DNA from: Lysinibacillus sphaericus
Lineage (GTDB): Bacteria > Bacillota > Bacilli > Bacillales_A > Planococcaceae
Assembly: GCF_001629735.1 (NCBI RefSeq)
Contig: NZ_CP015224.1
Location: 3,658,001 to 3,722,000 of the forward strand
Direction: 5' to 3'
Length of the DNA: 64,000 bases
A program made the position numbers and the translations under genes. Positions 21,199 to 29,644 of this stretch are shown one piece after another. How positions within the stretch are numbered: position 1 is the first letter of the stretch; each line of letters opens with the position of its first letter. The notes beneath the pieces were generated by a model, which had not been told where the DNA came from, did no database searches, and was given only the letters and a program-made list of their open reading frames with translations.

Positions 21199-21699
21199 TT
21201 ACGCGCCTTGTTCTTCTTTTTGATCTGCAACAGCTTTTGTTGCAAGTGCGAAGTTACGCACTGGAGCTTGAAGTACAGATAAAAGCATAGAAAGTAGACC
21301 TTCGCGTGATGGAAGTTCTGCAAGTGCTTTAACATCTTCAACAGAAGAGATTGTACCTTCGATAATACCTGCTTTAATTTCTAAAGCTTCGTTTTTCTTA
21401 GCGAACTCGTTGATGATTTTAGCAGGCGCTACAACATCTTCATTTGAGAACGCAATTGCGTTAGGACCAACTAATACGTCGTTGATTCCTTCAAGACCAG
21501 CAGCTTCAGCAGCACGACGAGTTAAAGTGTTTTTGTATACTTTGAACTCAACGCCAGCTTCACGAAGTTGTTTACGAAGCTCTGTTACTTGTGCAACATT
21601 AAGACCACGGTAATCCACTACTACTACAGAAGAAGCGTTTTGGAATTTCTCAGTAATCTCTTGAACTTGTACTTGTTTGTTTTCGATTGCTTTGCTCAT
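21199..21699 (-). CDS. rplJ: 50S ribosomal protein L10
   Basis: L10 anchors L7/L12 dimers on the stalk base and regulates its own operon by binding the mRNA leader. The 166-residue protein begins [20 protein letters not shown] and contains [20 protein letters not shown]; the C-terminal helix that holds L7/L12 is present. Its gene follows the L10 leader (21735-21860) and a near-consensus promoter. Confidence 0.97.
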   Translation of the reverse strand: MSKAIENKQVQVQEITEKFQNASSVVVVDYRGLNVAQVTELRKQLREAGVEFKVYKNTLTRRAAEAAGLEGINDVLVGPNAIAFSNEDVVAPAKIINEFAKKNEALEIKAGIIEGTISSVEDVKALAELPSREGLLSMLLSVLQAPVRNFALATKAVADQKEEQGA

Positions 21700-21734
21700 G
21701 ATGACACCTCCTATTAGAATGGGTCATTTATACC

Positions 21735-21860
21735 GACAAAAGAAAAGCCCCTACGTCAAATAGACACAGAGGCTGAAAGTCATCATCTTTAAATAAGAAT
21801 CTGAATTCCGATGTCCTCGGTAGGAACATTAAGTGACATGTCACTCCTACTGTCTACGGT
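21735..21860 (-). promoter_or_regulatory. Ribosomal protein L10 leader
   Basis: The roughly 180-base untranslated region before rplJ contains the features of the L10 leader family: upstream pairings around AGGAGTGACATGTCACTTAATG (given here in overlap with its partner CTACCGAGGACATCGG region) and a downstream hairpin AGCCTCTGTGTC/GACGTAGGGGCT. L10 or L10-L7/L12 is known to bind this class of leader. I identify it by position and layout, not by a covariance search. Confidence 0.75.
21741..21774 (-). terminator. Attenuator within the L10 leader
   Basis: AGCCTCTGTGTC pairs with GACGTAGGGGCT (imperfect, 10 of 12) and is followed by TTTTCTTTT on the minus strand, 40 bases before rplJ. In this leader class the terminator forms when L10 is in excess. 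Confidence 0.75.
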
Positions 21861-21875
21861 ACAAATGGATAATTC

Positions 21876-21917
21876 ACAACAGCAATGATTATATCATGTA
21901 ATCATTGCTGTTGTCAA
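21876..21917 (-). promoter_or_regulatory. rplJL promoter inside a perfect 16-bp inverted repeat
   Basis: On the minus strand a consensus TTGACA (21912-21917), an 18-base spacer and a consensus TATAAT preceded by TGA (21888-21893) lie before the L10 leader. The arms ACAACAGCAATGATTA (21899-21914) and TAATCATTGCTGTTGT (21876-21891) are perfectly complementary with a 7-base loop, covering from inside the -35 to about the start site. No U-run follows on either strand. Confidence 0.85.
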
Positions 21918-21931
21918 TATATATATTTAAA

Positions 21932-22630
21932 TTATTTTACTACTACGTTAGCAGCGTCAATTTTAACAGCTGGACCCATTGTAGTTGTAATATTTACAGA
22001 TTTCATGTAAGTACCTTTAGCTGCAGCAGGTTTCGCTTTTTGAACTACATCAAATACAGCTAAGAAGTTTTCTACTAATTTTTCTGCAGAGAAAGAAACT
22101 TTACCGATAGGAGCGTGGATGATACCAGCTTTATCAGCACGGTATTCTACTTTACCAGCTTTGATTTCTTCGATAGCTTTTGTTACATCGAAAGTAACTG
22201 TACCAGTTTTAGGGTTTGGCATTAAGCCTTTAGGTCCTAATACACGACCAAGTTTACCAACTTCACCCATCATGTCAGGAGTTGCTACGATTACATCGAA
22301 ATCAAACCAACCTTGTTGGATTTTTTGGATGTACTCTGCATCACCTACATAATCAGCACCAGCTGCTTCTGCTTCTTTAAGTTTTTCACCTTTCGCGAAT
22401 ACTAATACGCGTTGAGTTTTACCAGTACCGTTTGGTAGTACTACTGCACCACGGATTTGTTGGTCGTTTTTACGAGTATCAATACCTAAGCGGAAAGCAA
22501 CTTCTACAGTAGCGTCGAAGTTTACTGTGCTAGTTTTTTGAGCAAGTTCGATTGCTTCTTGTGCACTGTATAGTGAGTTACGATCAATTAATTTAGCTGC
22601 ATCTTGCAGTTTTTTACCTTTTTTAGCCAT
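21932..22630 (-). CDS. rplA: 50S ribosomal protein L1
   Basis: L1 forms the mobile stalk that helps release tRNA from the E site and is a translational repressor of rplKA in several bacteria. The 232-residue protein begins [20 protein letters not shown] and contains the signature region [19 protein letters not shown]. Its start has AGGAGGAAA upstream. It follows rplK, separated by 116 bases that contain a 9-pair hairpin. Confidence 0.98.
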   Translation of the reverse strand: MAKKGKKLQDAAKLIDRNSLYSAQEAIELAQKTSTVNFDATVEVAFRLGIDTRKNDQQIRGAVVLPNGTGKTQRVLVFAKGEKLKEAEAAGADYVGDAEYIQKIQQGWFDFDVIVATPDMMGEVGKLGRVLGPKGLMPNPKTGTVTFDVTKAIEEIKAGKVEYRADKAGIIHAPIGKVSFSAEKLVENFLAVFDVVQKAKPAAAKGTYMKSVNITTTMGPAVKIDAANVVVK

Positions 22631-22682
22631 TATATATTTCCTCCTTGATTGTGGTTATAACGGATTTTACCTCCCACGAATA

Positions 22683-22717
22683 AAGGTTGCGTGTTCACAA
22701 AGAAACTTCGCAACCTT
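22683..22717 (-). promoter_or_regulatory. Hairpin in the rplK-rplA spacer
   Basis: AAGGTTGCG (22709-22717, minus) pairs perfectly with CGCAACCTT (22683-22691) around a 17-base loop containing GTTTCTTTGTG. No U-run follows, which speaks against termination. It could be a processing or L1-binding site; neither is shown by sequence alone. Confidence 0.5.
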
Positions 22718-22746
22718 CCAAAAAACAAAACATCAAGTAACTGGGA

Positions 22747-23172
22747 TTAGTCTTCGATAACAATACCCATGCTTCGTGCAGTACCTTCTACCATTAACAT
22801 AGCAGCTTCTACTGAAGCAGCGTTAAGGTCTGGCATTTTAGTTTCAGCGATTTCGCGAACTTTATCACGTTTAACCGTTGCCACTTTTTTACGATTTGGT
22901 TCACCAGATCCAGATTGGATACCAGCTGCTACTTTAAGTAGAACTGCTGCAGGTGGAGTTTTTGTAATGAAAGTGAAAGAACGATCCTCGAATACTGAAA
23001 TTTCAACTGGAATAATAAGACCAGCTTGATCAGCAGTACGCGCGTTGAATTCTTTACAGAATCCCATGATGTTCACACCTGCTTGACCTAATGCAGGACC
23101 AACCGGTGGAGCTGGATTAGCTTTACCAGCAGGGATTTGAAGTTTTACAACTTTAATAACTTTTTTAGCCAC
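22747..23172 (-). CDS. rplK: 50S ribosomal protein L11
   Basis: L11 binds the GTPase-associated centre with L10 and is the thiostrepton and RelA-related site. The 141-residue protein begins at GTG 23170-23172 ([20 protein letters not shown]), with AAGGAGGTG upstream; the frame stays open 17 codons further but without a site. The conserved [19 protein letters not shown] is intact. First gene of the rplKA pair, preceded by its own promoter. Confidence 0.97.
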
Positions 23173-23310
23173 GAGACACACCTCCTTAAGTCCGTGATGT
23201 GGTAATTGGGTTGCCCCTCCCACTCAATATCTGTCTGTCAGCTAAGTGCCGATAACATTAAAATTATCATTACAGACGTCAAACAAAAGTATGACAGTCT
23301 GACCTATGAA

Positions 23311-23339
23311 ATGATACCACTTTTAATTTTTTTAAGCAA
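23311..23339 (-). promoter_or_regulatory. SigA promoter of rplKA
   Basis: TTGCTT (23334-23339), 17 bases, extended -10 TGG-TATCAT (23311-23316) on the minus strand. The leader of about 130 bases up to rplK contains GTCTGT/ACAGAC and GATAA/TTATC pairings that may form a regulatory structure. Confidence 0.75.
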
Positions 23340-23402
23340 GTAGTAATTAACAAAATCTGCGAAACGTCTACCAATTGGCATGTCACAGTTCTAGAAATTG
23401 TA

Positions 23403-23936
23403 CTATAATTTTTGAATTTGTTCGAAGTCTAGCTCCATAATTGTTTCGCGACCAAACATATCAACTGACACTTTTATTTTTCCTTTTTCTGTGTCAATTT
23501 CTTCAACACGTCCTTGGAAATGAGCGAACGGCCCTTCTAATACTTCAACTGCCTCACCAATAGAGATGTCCACTTCAACAATCTTATCAGTCATACCCAT
23601 TTGTTGTAATAGACGATCCGCTTCTTCAGGTAGTAAAGGTGTTGGTTTTGCTCCTCCACCAGAGGACCCGATAAAGCCTGTTACACCCGGCGTATTACGC
23701 ACTACATACCAAGAATCATCTGTCATAATAAGCTCTACTAATACATAACCTGGGAAAACTTTACGCATCATCGTACGCTTTTTCCCATCCTTCATTTCTG
23801 TTTCCTCATGCTCAGGAACAATCACTCGGAAGATTTTATCTTGCATTCCCATTGTTTCTACACGTTTTTCTAGGTTTGCTTTTACTCGGTTCTCATACCC
23901 TGAATACGTATGAACAACATACCAATTTTTCTCCAT
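23403..23936 (-). CDS. nusG: Transcription termination/antitermination protein NusG
   Basis: NusG binds the RNA polymerase clamp, affects pausing and links transcription to translation. The 177-residue protein has the N-terminal NGN domain (MEKNWYVVHTYSGYENRVKA; FPGYVLVELIMTDDSWYVVR) and a C-terminal KOW domain (IGEAVEVLEGPFAHFQGRVEEID). The ATG at 23934-23936 has AGGAG 11 bases upstream. A terminator and a 335-base spacer separate it from secE. Confidence 0.97.
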   Translation of the reverse strand: MEKNWYVVHTYSGYENRVKANLEKRVETMGMQDKIFRVIVPEHEETEMKDGKKRTMMRKVFPGYVLVELIMTDDSWYVVRNTPGVTGFIGSSGGGAKPTPLLPEEADRLLQQMGMTDKIVEVDISIGEAVEVLEGPFAHFQGRVEEIDTEKGKIKVSVDMFGRETIMELDFEQIQKL

Positions 23937-24271
23937 AACTACTAGGACTCCTCGTCCGTCCCTCCCTTACAAATAAAAGTGAAAATGAATCGCGATATGC
24001 TAGATGCAATCCTTACCCTTTTCACAAACATCTCATATAAACATAGCCTTTTCCTATAAAGAAAGCCTGAAGATATGTATCGAAACTAGCATAGTCATCT
24101 ATCGCTACTATCATACTTATCATAATGAGATTAACTTACTGCCATTCACTTCATCCATATCACTTGCACATAAAGATAGAATTACCTGCTGAATGAAGAT
24201 AAAACAAACGAAAAAACCCGTTATTGCAATGGACGGGCTATTTCATAAGTATTAACATGCTATTTACTAAA
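23937..24271 (-). other. nusG-secE spacer (335 bases)
   Basis: Apart from the secE terminator at its upstream end, this AT-rich spacer shows no reading frame with a ribosome binding site and no promoter that matches well at both boxes. In B. subtilis secE and nusG are much closer together, so the long gap is notable. A promoter for nusG must lie here if the terminator is efficient. Confidence 0.5.
24211..24238 (-). terminator. Terminator after secE
   Basis: GCCCGT pairs with ACGGGT (one G-U) around an 11-base loop and leads into TTTTTT on the minus strand, 34 bases after the secE stop. Confidence 0.75.
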
Positions 24272-24457
24272 TTATAAATCTAAGTACCAGCGGAATAATG
24301 ATGAAATACCTAAGTCAACTAACACAAAAAATAAAGCCATAACGACAACAGTTGAAATTACAACGACTGTATATTTAGTCAGCTCTTTACTTTTCGGCCA
24401 GCTTGTTTTGCGCATTTCTGACATTACATCACTGAAAAAGCCTTTGATCTTGCCCAT
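24272..24457 (-). CDS. secE: Preprotein translocase subunit SecE
   Basis: SecE clamps the SecY channel. This is the short Gram-positive form of 61 residues, with an amphipathic N-terminal helix (MGKIKGFFSDVMSEMRKTSW) and one membrane helix (about residues 30-52, YTVVVISTVVVMALFFVLVD). It lies between rpmG and nusG in the standard order, 49 bases after rpmG, with GGAGGTTA upstream of the ATG. Confidence 0.96.
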   Translation of the reverse strand: MGKIKGFFSDVMSEMRKTSWPKSKELTKYTVVVISTVVVMALFFVLVDLGISSLFRWYLDL

Positions 24458-24506
24458 TCTAGCTTAACCTCCGAATCAATCAAAATCTGTCTATTTACAT
24501 ATCATT

Positions 24507-24653
24507 TTATAACGTTTGTTTATGCACTGTATGTTCATTGCAATGCGAGCAAAATTTCTTTAATTCGAGGCGTACAGTGGAGCCTTCTTTAGCCGGGAAC
24601 GTGTAATTTCTCGATCCACATTTCTCGCAATTTAGCACGACTTTTTTTGCCAT
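24507..24653 (-). CDS. rpmG: 50S ribosomal protein L33, zinc-binding form
   Basis: A 48-codon gene translates to MAKKVVLNCEKCGSRNYTFP followed by AKEGSTVRLELKKFCSHCNE and HTVHKQTL. Four cysteines (C9, C12, C35, C38) form a zinc ribbon, so this is the C+ form of L33. The ATG at 24651-24653 has AAAGGTGAG upstream. It occupies the rpmGB position between sigH and secE. Bacteria with C+ and C- copies of L33 switch between them when zinc is short; no second copy lies in this window. Confidence 0.93.
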   Translation of the reverse strand: MAKKVVLNCEKCGSRNYTFPAKEGSTVRLELKKFCSHCNEHTVHKQTL

Positions 24654-24678
24654 ACACTCACCTTTTTCGGCACTTTAT

Positions 24679-24713
24679 CTTTTTAAGACTAACACCTATA
24701 TTTGTCAATGTCA
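24679..24713 (-). promoter_or_regulatory. Promoter(s) of rpmG-secE
   Basis: Two TTGACA -35 boxes follow each other six bases apart on the minus strand (TTGACATTGACA). Each has a 17-base spacer to a possible -10, TAGTCT and TAAAAA respectively. They lie between sigH and rpmG. Confidence 0.6.
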
Positions 24714-24729
24714 ATAAAGCCTATGACCT

Positions 24730-25377
24730 CTAAGACATTTCCTCAAGGACTAAATGTCGCTCTAATTTGCGCTTCACCCGCTGCAAAGCATTATCAATGG
24801 ATTTCACATGACGATTTAATTTTGCAGAAATTTCATGATATGATCGGCCATCTAGATATAGAGCTAAAACCTGTAACTCTAGTTCACTTAAAATCTCACT
24901 CATCTTTTCTTCTAAATATCCAAATTCTTCTCTATGAATTATTAATTCTTCTGGATCATCCATGATAGCGCCTGTTAAAACATCCATTAGCGTTCGGTCT
25001 GATTCTTCATCAAAAATGGGCTTGTCCAAAGAAACATAGGAGTTGAGAGGTATATGCTTTTGCCTAGTAGCCGTTTTAATAGCGGTAATAATTTGCCTTG
25101 TAATACATAGCTCAGCAAATGCCCGGAAAGAAGCAAGCTTATCCCCTTTAAAATCACGAATCGCTTTATACAAACCAATCATGCCCTCTTGCACAATATC
25201 TTCCTTATCAGCACCAATTAAGAAATAGGATCTTGCCTTCGCCCTAACTAACAAACGGTATTTCGTAATTAAATAATCCAACGCATCTGTATTACCTTGA
25301 TGCACCATTTCAATAAGCTCTTCATCATTGAATCGTTCAAAATCTTGTGTCACTTGTACAATGCTATTTTTAAACAT
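24730..25377 (-). CDS. sigH: RNA polymerase sigma-H factor
   Basis: SigH (Spo0H) directs transition-phase, competence and early sporulation genes. The 215-residue protein has region 2 around DYLITKYRLLVRAKARSYFL and DIVQEGMIGLYKAIRDF, and region 4 around LSELELQVLALYLDGRSYHE followed by LNRHVKSIDNALQRVKRKL. Its place between rae1 and rpmG is as in Bacillus. A promoter TTGACG-18-TATACT lies upstream. Presence of SigH suggests, but does not prove, a spore-forming host. Confidence 0.95.
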   Translation of the reverse strand: MFKNSIVQVTQDFERFNDEELIEMVHQGNTDALDYLITKYRLLVRAKARSYFLIGADKEDIVQEGMIGLYKAIRDFKGDKLASFRAFAELCITRQIITAIKTATRQKHIPLNSYVSLDKPIFDEESDRTLMDVLTGAIMDDPEELIIHREEFGYLEEKMSEILSELELQVLALYLDGRSYHEISAKLNRHVKSIDNALQRVKRKLERHLVLEEMS

Positions 25378-25411
25378 GGTATCACCTCAGCCACAACAGA
25401 TAATTAGGAAC

Positions 25412-25441
25412 AGTATAACGGAAATGGAAAATATGCGTCAA
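25412..25441 (-). promoter_or_regulatory. Promoter of sigH
   Basis: TTGACG (25436-25441), 18 bases, TATACT (25412-25417) on the minus strand, 35 bases before the sigH start. No AbrB site can be judged by eye. Confidence 0.6.
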
Positions 25442-25445
25442 TCAA

Positions 25446-25958
25446 TCATTTCAATCCACGTCTCCATTTTTCGAATGCTATCGCCACATCCGGCTTTAAT
25501 TCTATACGTGAAGGTGGTCTACTTTCATGTTTCCTTTTTACAGCATGAGATATTTTATGCTGGATAATGCTTGTATCTATTTCTAGTTCTCTCGCTGATT
25601 TTCTCAAAGCTCCATTACCAAAGATCACACTTTGCTCTGCCATATCGGAAGTTGCTACGTGTATTTGTACATTTCTAGCCTTAAGTTCATGCGTCATTTT
25701 TTCAATACGTTCATCTGCTGTTTCATTTTTCCGAGTATAAATGACTTCAACATCACTTTCTAAATAAGATTGCTCTACGCCTGGTACTAGATGTGCGTCA
25801 AAAACAATAATTACGCGCCACCCCATAGCTGCTTTATATTCAGCCATAAGTTCTATCAACCTTTTGCGAGCATCCTCAAAATTTGTATCCCGCAATGGTC
25901 GAAGCTCTTTCCAGGACCCAATCATATTATAGCCATCAACTAGCAAAATGTTTTTCAT
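25446..25958 (-). CDS. rae1: Ribosome-dependent endoribonuclease Rae1 (NYN/PIN domain)
   Basis: This 170-residue NYN-domain protein (formerly YacP) enters the ribosomal A site and cuts translated mRNAs in B. subtilis. The first strand MKNILLVDGYNMIGSW contains the catalytic aspartate D8, and VIIVFDAHLVPG, VIYTRKNETADERIE and VHVATSD-like IHVATSDMAEQ supply the other acidic residues. It follows rlmB with a 2-base gap, so translation is probably coupled. Confidence 0.9.
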   Translation of the reverse strand: MKNILLVDGYNMIGSWKELRPLRDTNFEDARKRLIELMAEYKAAMGWRVIIVFDAHLVPGVEQSYLESDVEVIYTRKNETADERIEKMTHELKARNVQIHVATSDMAEQSVIFGNGALRKSARELEIDTSIIQHKISHAVKRKHESRPPSRIELKPDVAIAFEKWRRGLK

Positions 25959-25960
25959 TG

Positions 25961-26713
25961 TTACTCATTCGCTTCTTGACGCTTACGATACACTTCGTAC
26001 ATTAATAATGCTGCTGCCACTGAAGCATTCAGTGATGTCACATGCCCTACCATCGGTAAATGATACAAGAAGTCACATTTCTCTTTTAATAAGCGACCCA
26101 TTCCCTTACCCTCACTACCGATAATGATAGCCAATGGTAATGTTGCATCCATTTTCCGATAGTCTACAGAGCCCTTCGCGTCTGTACCAGCAATCCATAT
26201 ACCTCGTTCTTTTAGTTCATCCACTGTTTGAGCCAGATTGTTTACACGTACTACAGGGACATGTTCAATAGCGCCTGTTGAAGACTTCGCCACGACAGCT
26301 GTTAAACTTACTGAACGGCGCTTTGGAATAATAATACCATGCGCTCCTATTGCATCAGCTGTTCTCATAATAGAACCTAGGTTATGTGGATCTTCAAGCT
26401 CGTCTAAGATTAAGAAAAAGGGATCTTCTTGTTTTTTTGCGGCTGCAGCAAATAAATCCTCCAGTTCAGCATACTTATATGCTGCAACAGAAGCAACAAT
26501 ACCTTGATGATTTGCACTTGATAATTGGTCGACCTTCTTTTTCGGAACAAACTGAACGATCACTCCACGTTCTCGAGCTAGATCTAGCAGTTCATTGACA
26601 CCCGATTTTTTTACCCCCTCTGCAATCCATACTTTATTCATATCGCGTCCTGAACGAAGTGCTTCTAACACTGGGTTTTTACCGGCAATAATTTCTCCAT
26701 TTTGTTCTGTCAT
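25961..26713 (-). CDS. rlmB: 23S rRNA (guanosine-2'-O-)-methyltransferase RlmB
   Basis: This SPOUT methyltransferase of 250 residues has an N-terminal RNA-binding domain (GKNPVLEALRSGRDMNKVWI) and the C-terminal trefoil knot (PLAIIIGSEGKGMGRLLKEK and GHVTSLNASVAAALLMYEV), containing the conserved arginine, glutamate and asparagine of TrmH-like enzymes. The start has GAAAGGAGTG upstream. It lies between mrnC and rae1 as in Bacillus. Confidence 0.93.
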   Translation of the reverse strand: MTEQNGEIIAGKNPVLEALRSGRDMNKVWIAEGVKKSGVNELLDLARERGVIVQFVPKKKVDQLSSANHQGIVASVAAYKYAELEDLFAAAAKKQEDPFFLILDELEDPHNLGSIMRTADAIGAHGIIIPKRRSVSLTAVVAKSSTGAIEHVPVVRVNNLAQTVDELKERGIWIAGTDAKGSVDYRKMDATLPLAIIIGSEGKGMGRLLKEKCDFLYHLPMVGHVTSLNASVAAALLMYEVYRKRQEANE

Positions 26714-26718
26714 TCTTT

Positions 26719-27153
26719 CTACACTCCTTTCGATTCCTCGATTATTTGAATAGCATATGCAATGATTTCATACACGCGTTCAAGTTCATTTAATAAATAT
26801 AAACTACCAAGTACCGCCTCAAAGCCAGAGCTATTTCGATAAGTTTGGACATCTGTATTCTTTGGTACAGAGCCGGACTTGGCATTACGTCCACGACGGA
26901 ACACTGCCAACTCCTCCTCTGTTAAATAATTCTCATCCATCATACGATGAACAATCATAGATTGTGCCTTTGCCGAAACGTAACGCGTTGCCTCTCGATG
27001 AAGTGTATTCGGTTTAACTCGACCTGAACGAAGCAAGTGTTCTCGTATCTTTTGCTCCAATACGGCGTCACCCATATAGGCTAACGCCAACGCATTTAAT
27101 TGCTTAACATCTTCATTGCGAAGTTTATCCAACTTAATTACCCTCGTTTCCAT
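26719..27153 (-). CDS. mrnC: Mini-ribonuclease III
   Basis: Mini-RNase III removes the ends of 23S rRNA precursor. The 144-residue protein is an RNase III catalytic domain without a double-strand RNA-binding domain. It carries [20 protein letters not shown] with catalytic D29, and the second acidic motif [14 protein letters not shown] near the C-terminus. ATG 27153 lies inside the last codons of cysS (16-base overlap) with AAGGAA four bases upstream, indicating coupled translation. Confidence 0.94.
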   Translation of the reverse strand: METRVIKLDKLRNEDVKQLNALALAYMGDAVLEQKIREHLLRSGRVKPNTLHREATRYVSAKAQSMIVHRMMDENYLTEEELAVFRRGRNAKSGSVPKNTDVQTYRNSSGFEAVLGSLYLLNELERVYEIIAYAIQIIEESKGV

Positions 27154-28538
27154 CTAGTTCCTTGTCGCGTATCTTCTAAAATGATACCTTGGGCTTGCAA
27201 ATGGTCACGAATCTCATCAGAACGAGCAAAATCACGATTCTTACGTGCCTCTACACGCTCTTGTAGTAGTGCTTCAATTTCTTCGTCTAATAATTCTTCT
27301 TCTTTTGCAAATTCGATACCTAAGACGTCACCTAGTACTTCAAAAGTTTCAATAAATGTTTCTAACACTTTTTTGCAAGTATTCGTTTCATTTAAATAAA
27401 TATTAGCAATACGAGCTAACTCAAATAATACCGAAATCCCGTTAGCTGTATTAAAATCATCATCCATGGCCTCTTCAAACTGTGCCTTTTGCTCAGTAAT
27501 TTTATTCAGCCACTCATCTGAGTGATCGCCTAAGCTTACAGTAGTCGTAAGACGATGCTTCACATTGTTGTAGGCTGTACGAATGCGCTCTAAGCCAGCT
27601 GAAGCTGCCTCTACTAAATCCTTCGCAAAATTAATTGGATGACGATAATGAACAGATAGCATAAAGAAGCGAAGCACCTGTGGATCAATTTGTTTACGAA
27701 TATCATTCACCAAAATAAAATTCCCAAGAGATTTAGACATCTTTTCATTATCAATATTAATATAACCATTATGCATCCAATAACGTGCAAATGTTTTATC
27801 ATTGTGAGCTTCTGACTGTGCAATTTCATTTTCGTGGTGTGGGAAAGTTAAATCCTGCCCACCAGCGTGAATATCAATAGTATCTCCTAAATGCTCACGA
27901 GCCATTACTGAACATTCAATATGCCAACCAGGACGACCATTGCCCCAAGGACTTTCCCAGAAAATTTCACCTGGCTTCGCTGCTTTCCATAAAGCAAAAT
28001 CTAATGCATCATCTTTTTTCTCACCAGCTTCTATACGTGCACCAATTTTTAAATCATCTACGGATTGATGTGATAATTTACCATAGCCATTAAACTTGCG
28101 CGTGCGGTAATACACATCACCTGCTGACTCATAAGCATAGCCTTTTTCAATTAAAACTTGGATAAATTGAATAATATCAGCCATATGCTCTGTTACACGT
28201 GGATGAACATCGGCTTTTTTGCACCCTAATGCAGTAACATCTTCAAAGTACGCAGCTATAAAGCGCTCTGTTAACTCATGAACTTCTTCACCAAGCTCAT
28301 TGGCAGCCTTAATAATTTTATCGTCTACATCCGTAAAATTGGAAACAAACTTTACATCATAGCCTTTATATTGGAAATAGCGACGGACTGTGTCGTAAAC
28401 TATAACAGGACGTGAATTCCCGATATGGATATAGTTATAAACGGTAGGCCCGCAGACATACATTTTTACTTTGCCTTCTTCTAGCGGAACAAAGGTTTCT
28501 TTTTGTCTTGATAATGAGTTGAAAATTTGAATACTCAT
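27138..28538 (-). CDS. cysS: Cysteinyl-tRNA synthetase
   Basis: This class I synthetase of 466 residues has the zinc ligand C29 in [14 protein letters not shown] at 38-41 and KMSKS in [10 protein letters not shown] near residue 268. The C-terminal anticodon-binding part is present and ends TRWKRG. The start overlaps cysE by 4 bases (ATGA). Together with cysE it is under the cysteine T-box upstream, joining cysteine synthesis to tRNA charging. Confidence 0.96.
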   Translation of the reverse strand: MSIQIFNSLSRQKETFVPLEEGKVKMYVCGPTVYNYIHIGNSRPVIVYDTVRRYFQYKGYDVKFVSNFTDVDDKIIKAANELGEEVHELTERFIAAYFEDVTALGCKKADVHPRVTEHMADIIQFIQVLIEKGYAYESAGDVYYRTRKFNGYGKLSHQSVDDLKIGARIEAGEKKDDALDFALWKAAKPGEIFWESPWGNGRPGWHIECSVMAREHLGDTIDIHAGGQDLTFPHHENEIAQSEAHNDKTFARYWMHNGYINIDNEKMSKSLGNFILVNDIRKQIDPQVLRFFMLSVHYRHPINFAKDLVEAASAGLERIRTAYNNVKHRLTTTVSLGDHSDEWLNKITEQKAQFEEAMDDDFNTANGISVLFELARIANIYLNETNTCKKVLETFIETFEVLGDVLGIEFAKEEELLDEEIEALLQERVEARKNRDFARSDEIRDHLQAQGIILEDTRQGTRWKRG

Positions 28539-29185
28539 TGTGTCTCTCTCTCCTTTTGTAAGCGTTCAATTTCCTGTCTTAATATAACAATTTGCTTCTC
28601 AAAAGCTTGACAACGTTCTTCTACAGGATCAGGAATATTTTGATGATCTAGTTTTTTCTCTAGACGAACTCCATCTTTAATTACTATTTTACCAGGTATA
28701 CCGACCACAGTGGCATTTGGAGGCACCTCTTTTAAAACAACTGACCCCGCACCAATTTTACTATTCTCGCCAATTGTAATAGAACCTAAAACTTTAGCGC
28801 CTGTTGCTACAAGGACATTATCCTCTAATGTAGGGTGTCGTTTTCCTTTTTCTTTCCCTGTACCACCTAGAGTTACCCCCTGGTACAAAGTCACATTATC
28901 ACCGATTTCACATGTTTCACCAATCACAACACCCATACCATGGTCTATAAAAAAGCGGCGGCCGATTTTCGCACCAGGATGAATTTCAATACCAGTAAAA
29001 AAGCGGCTTATTTGTGAAATGGCACGAGCCATAAAATAAAAGCGTTTTTTAAAGAACCAATGAGCCACTCGATGAGCCCATGTGGCATGCAAACCGGAAT
29101 ATGTTAATACCACTTCCAATACACTTCGCGCAGCTGGATCATTCTCAAAAATTGTTTCCACATCTTCTTTCATCCTTTTAAACAC
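28535..29185 (-). CDS. cysE: Serine O-acetyltransferase
   Basis: CysE makes O-acetylserine, the precursor of cysteine. The 216-residue protein has an N-terminal helical part and the left-handed beta-helix of hexapeptide repeats ([20 protein letters not shown] and [20 protein letters not shown]), with the catalytic FIDHG histidine. The start is GTG at 29183-29185 with GGGGGAG six bases upstream. It is the first gene after the cysteine T-box leader. Confidence 0.95.
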   Translation of the reverse strand: MFKRMKEDVETIFENDPAARSVLEVVLTYSGLHATWAHRVAHWFFKKRFYFMARAISQISRFFTGIEIHPGAKIGRRFFIDHGMGVVIGETCEIGDNVTLYQGVTLGGTGKEKGKRHPTLEDNVLVATGAKVLGSITIGENSKIGAGSVVLKEVPPNATVVGIPGKIVIKDGVRLEKKLDHQNIPDPVEERCQAFEKQIVILRQEIERLQKERETQ

Positions 29186-29343
29186 AAAAAACTCCCCCTT
29201 TTTATGTTGTTCTTGCTCAAATTCCTAGAAACCCTTTACACAGAACCGACACTGTCGTCAACTTTCTTTAGAATTCTCTGCCTAAGATGATGTGGTATGT
29301 TTGTTTGAATGCCTCCCTCTTCATCAAAGAATGAAGATAAAAT

Positions 29344-29385
29344 AAAAAACGCCCCTATCATCCCAAAAAGGAATGACAGAGACGC
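29344..29385 (-). terminator. T-box terminator upstream of cysE
   Basis: GCGTCTCTGTCATTCC (29370-29385, minus) pairs along its whole length, with several G-U pairs, with GGGATGATAGGGGCGT (29349-29364), followed by TTTTTT. It lies directly after the T-box core and 158 bases before cysE; the stretch between shows nothing else. Confidence 0.9.
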
Positions 29386-29599
29386 TTAAATTTGCGTGGT
29401 TCCACTCTGATTGAAGGCAAAAAGCCTCCCACTCTGGTCGTTCTTTAACGAGAACGAATCGATAAAGCCTACTATAGTTCAGCTTTATGCTCAAAGGTGC
29501 ATTTCAGTTTTGCCTAGACTCAGACCACTTTCAGCCGGTGATGGTCCTCTCTTTAGAGCGTGCGCCACTTACTTCTCCTTATCAACGCTTTTTCAATGT
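29344..29599 (-). promoter_or_regulatory. Cysteine T-box leader of cysES
   Basis: The leader senses uncharged tRNA(Cys). On the minus strand the T-box core reads AGAGTGGAACCACGCAA (about 29391-29408). Its UGGA pairs with the tRNA end UCCA, which fits the U73 of tRNA(Cys). The specifier loop CTGAAATGCACC carries the cysteine codon TGC (29499-29501). Stem I features such as AGTAAGTGG, AGAGAG and GGCTGAAAG are present further upstream. The terminator/antiterminator choice controls cysE and cysS. Confidence 0.93.
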
Positions 29600-29605
29600 A
29601 AATAC

Positions 29606-29633
29606 ATTTTACAACGCAAGAATCAATTGTCAA
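29606..29633 (-). promoter_or_regulatory. Promoter of the cysES transcript
   Basis: TTGACA (29628-29633), 16 bases, TAAAAT (29606-29611) on the minus strand. It begins 12 bases after the gltX stop, and there is no clear terminator between gltX and this promoter. Confidence 0.75.
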
Positions 29634-29644
29634 TGGATTTCTAT

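Noticed and set aside
21876..21914. Ordinary intrinsic terminator after rplA
   Set aside because: The stem is perfect but no U-run follows on the minus strand; the overlap with a consensus promoter is a better description.
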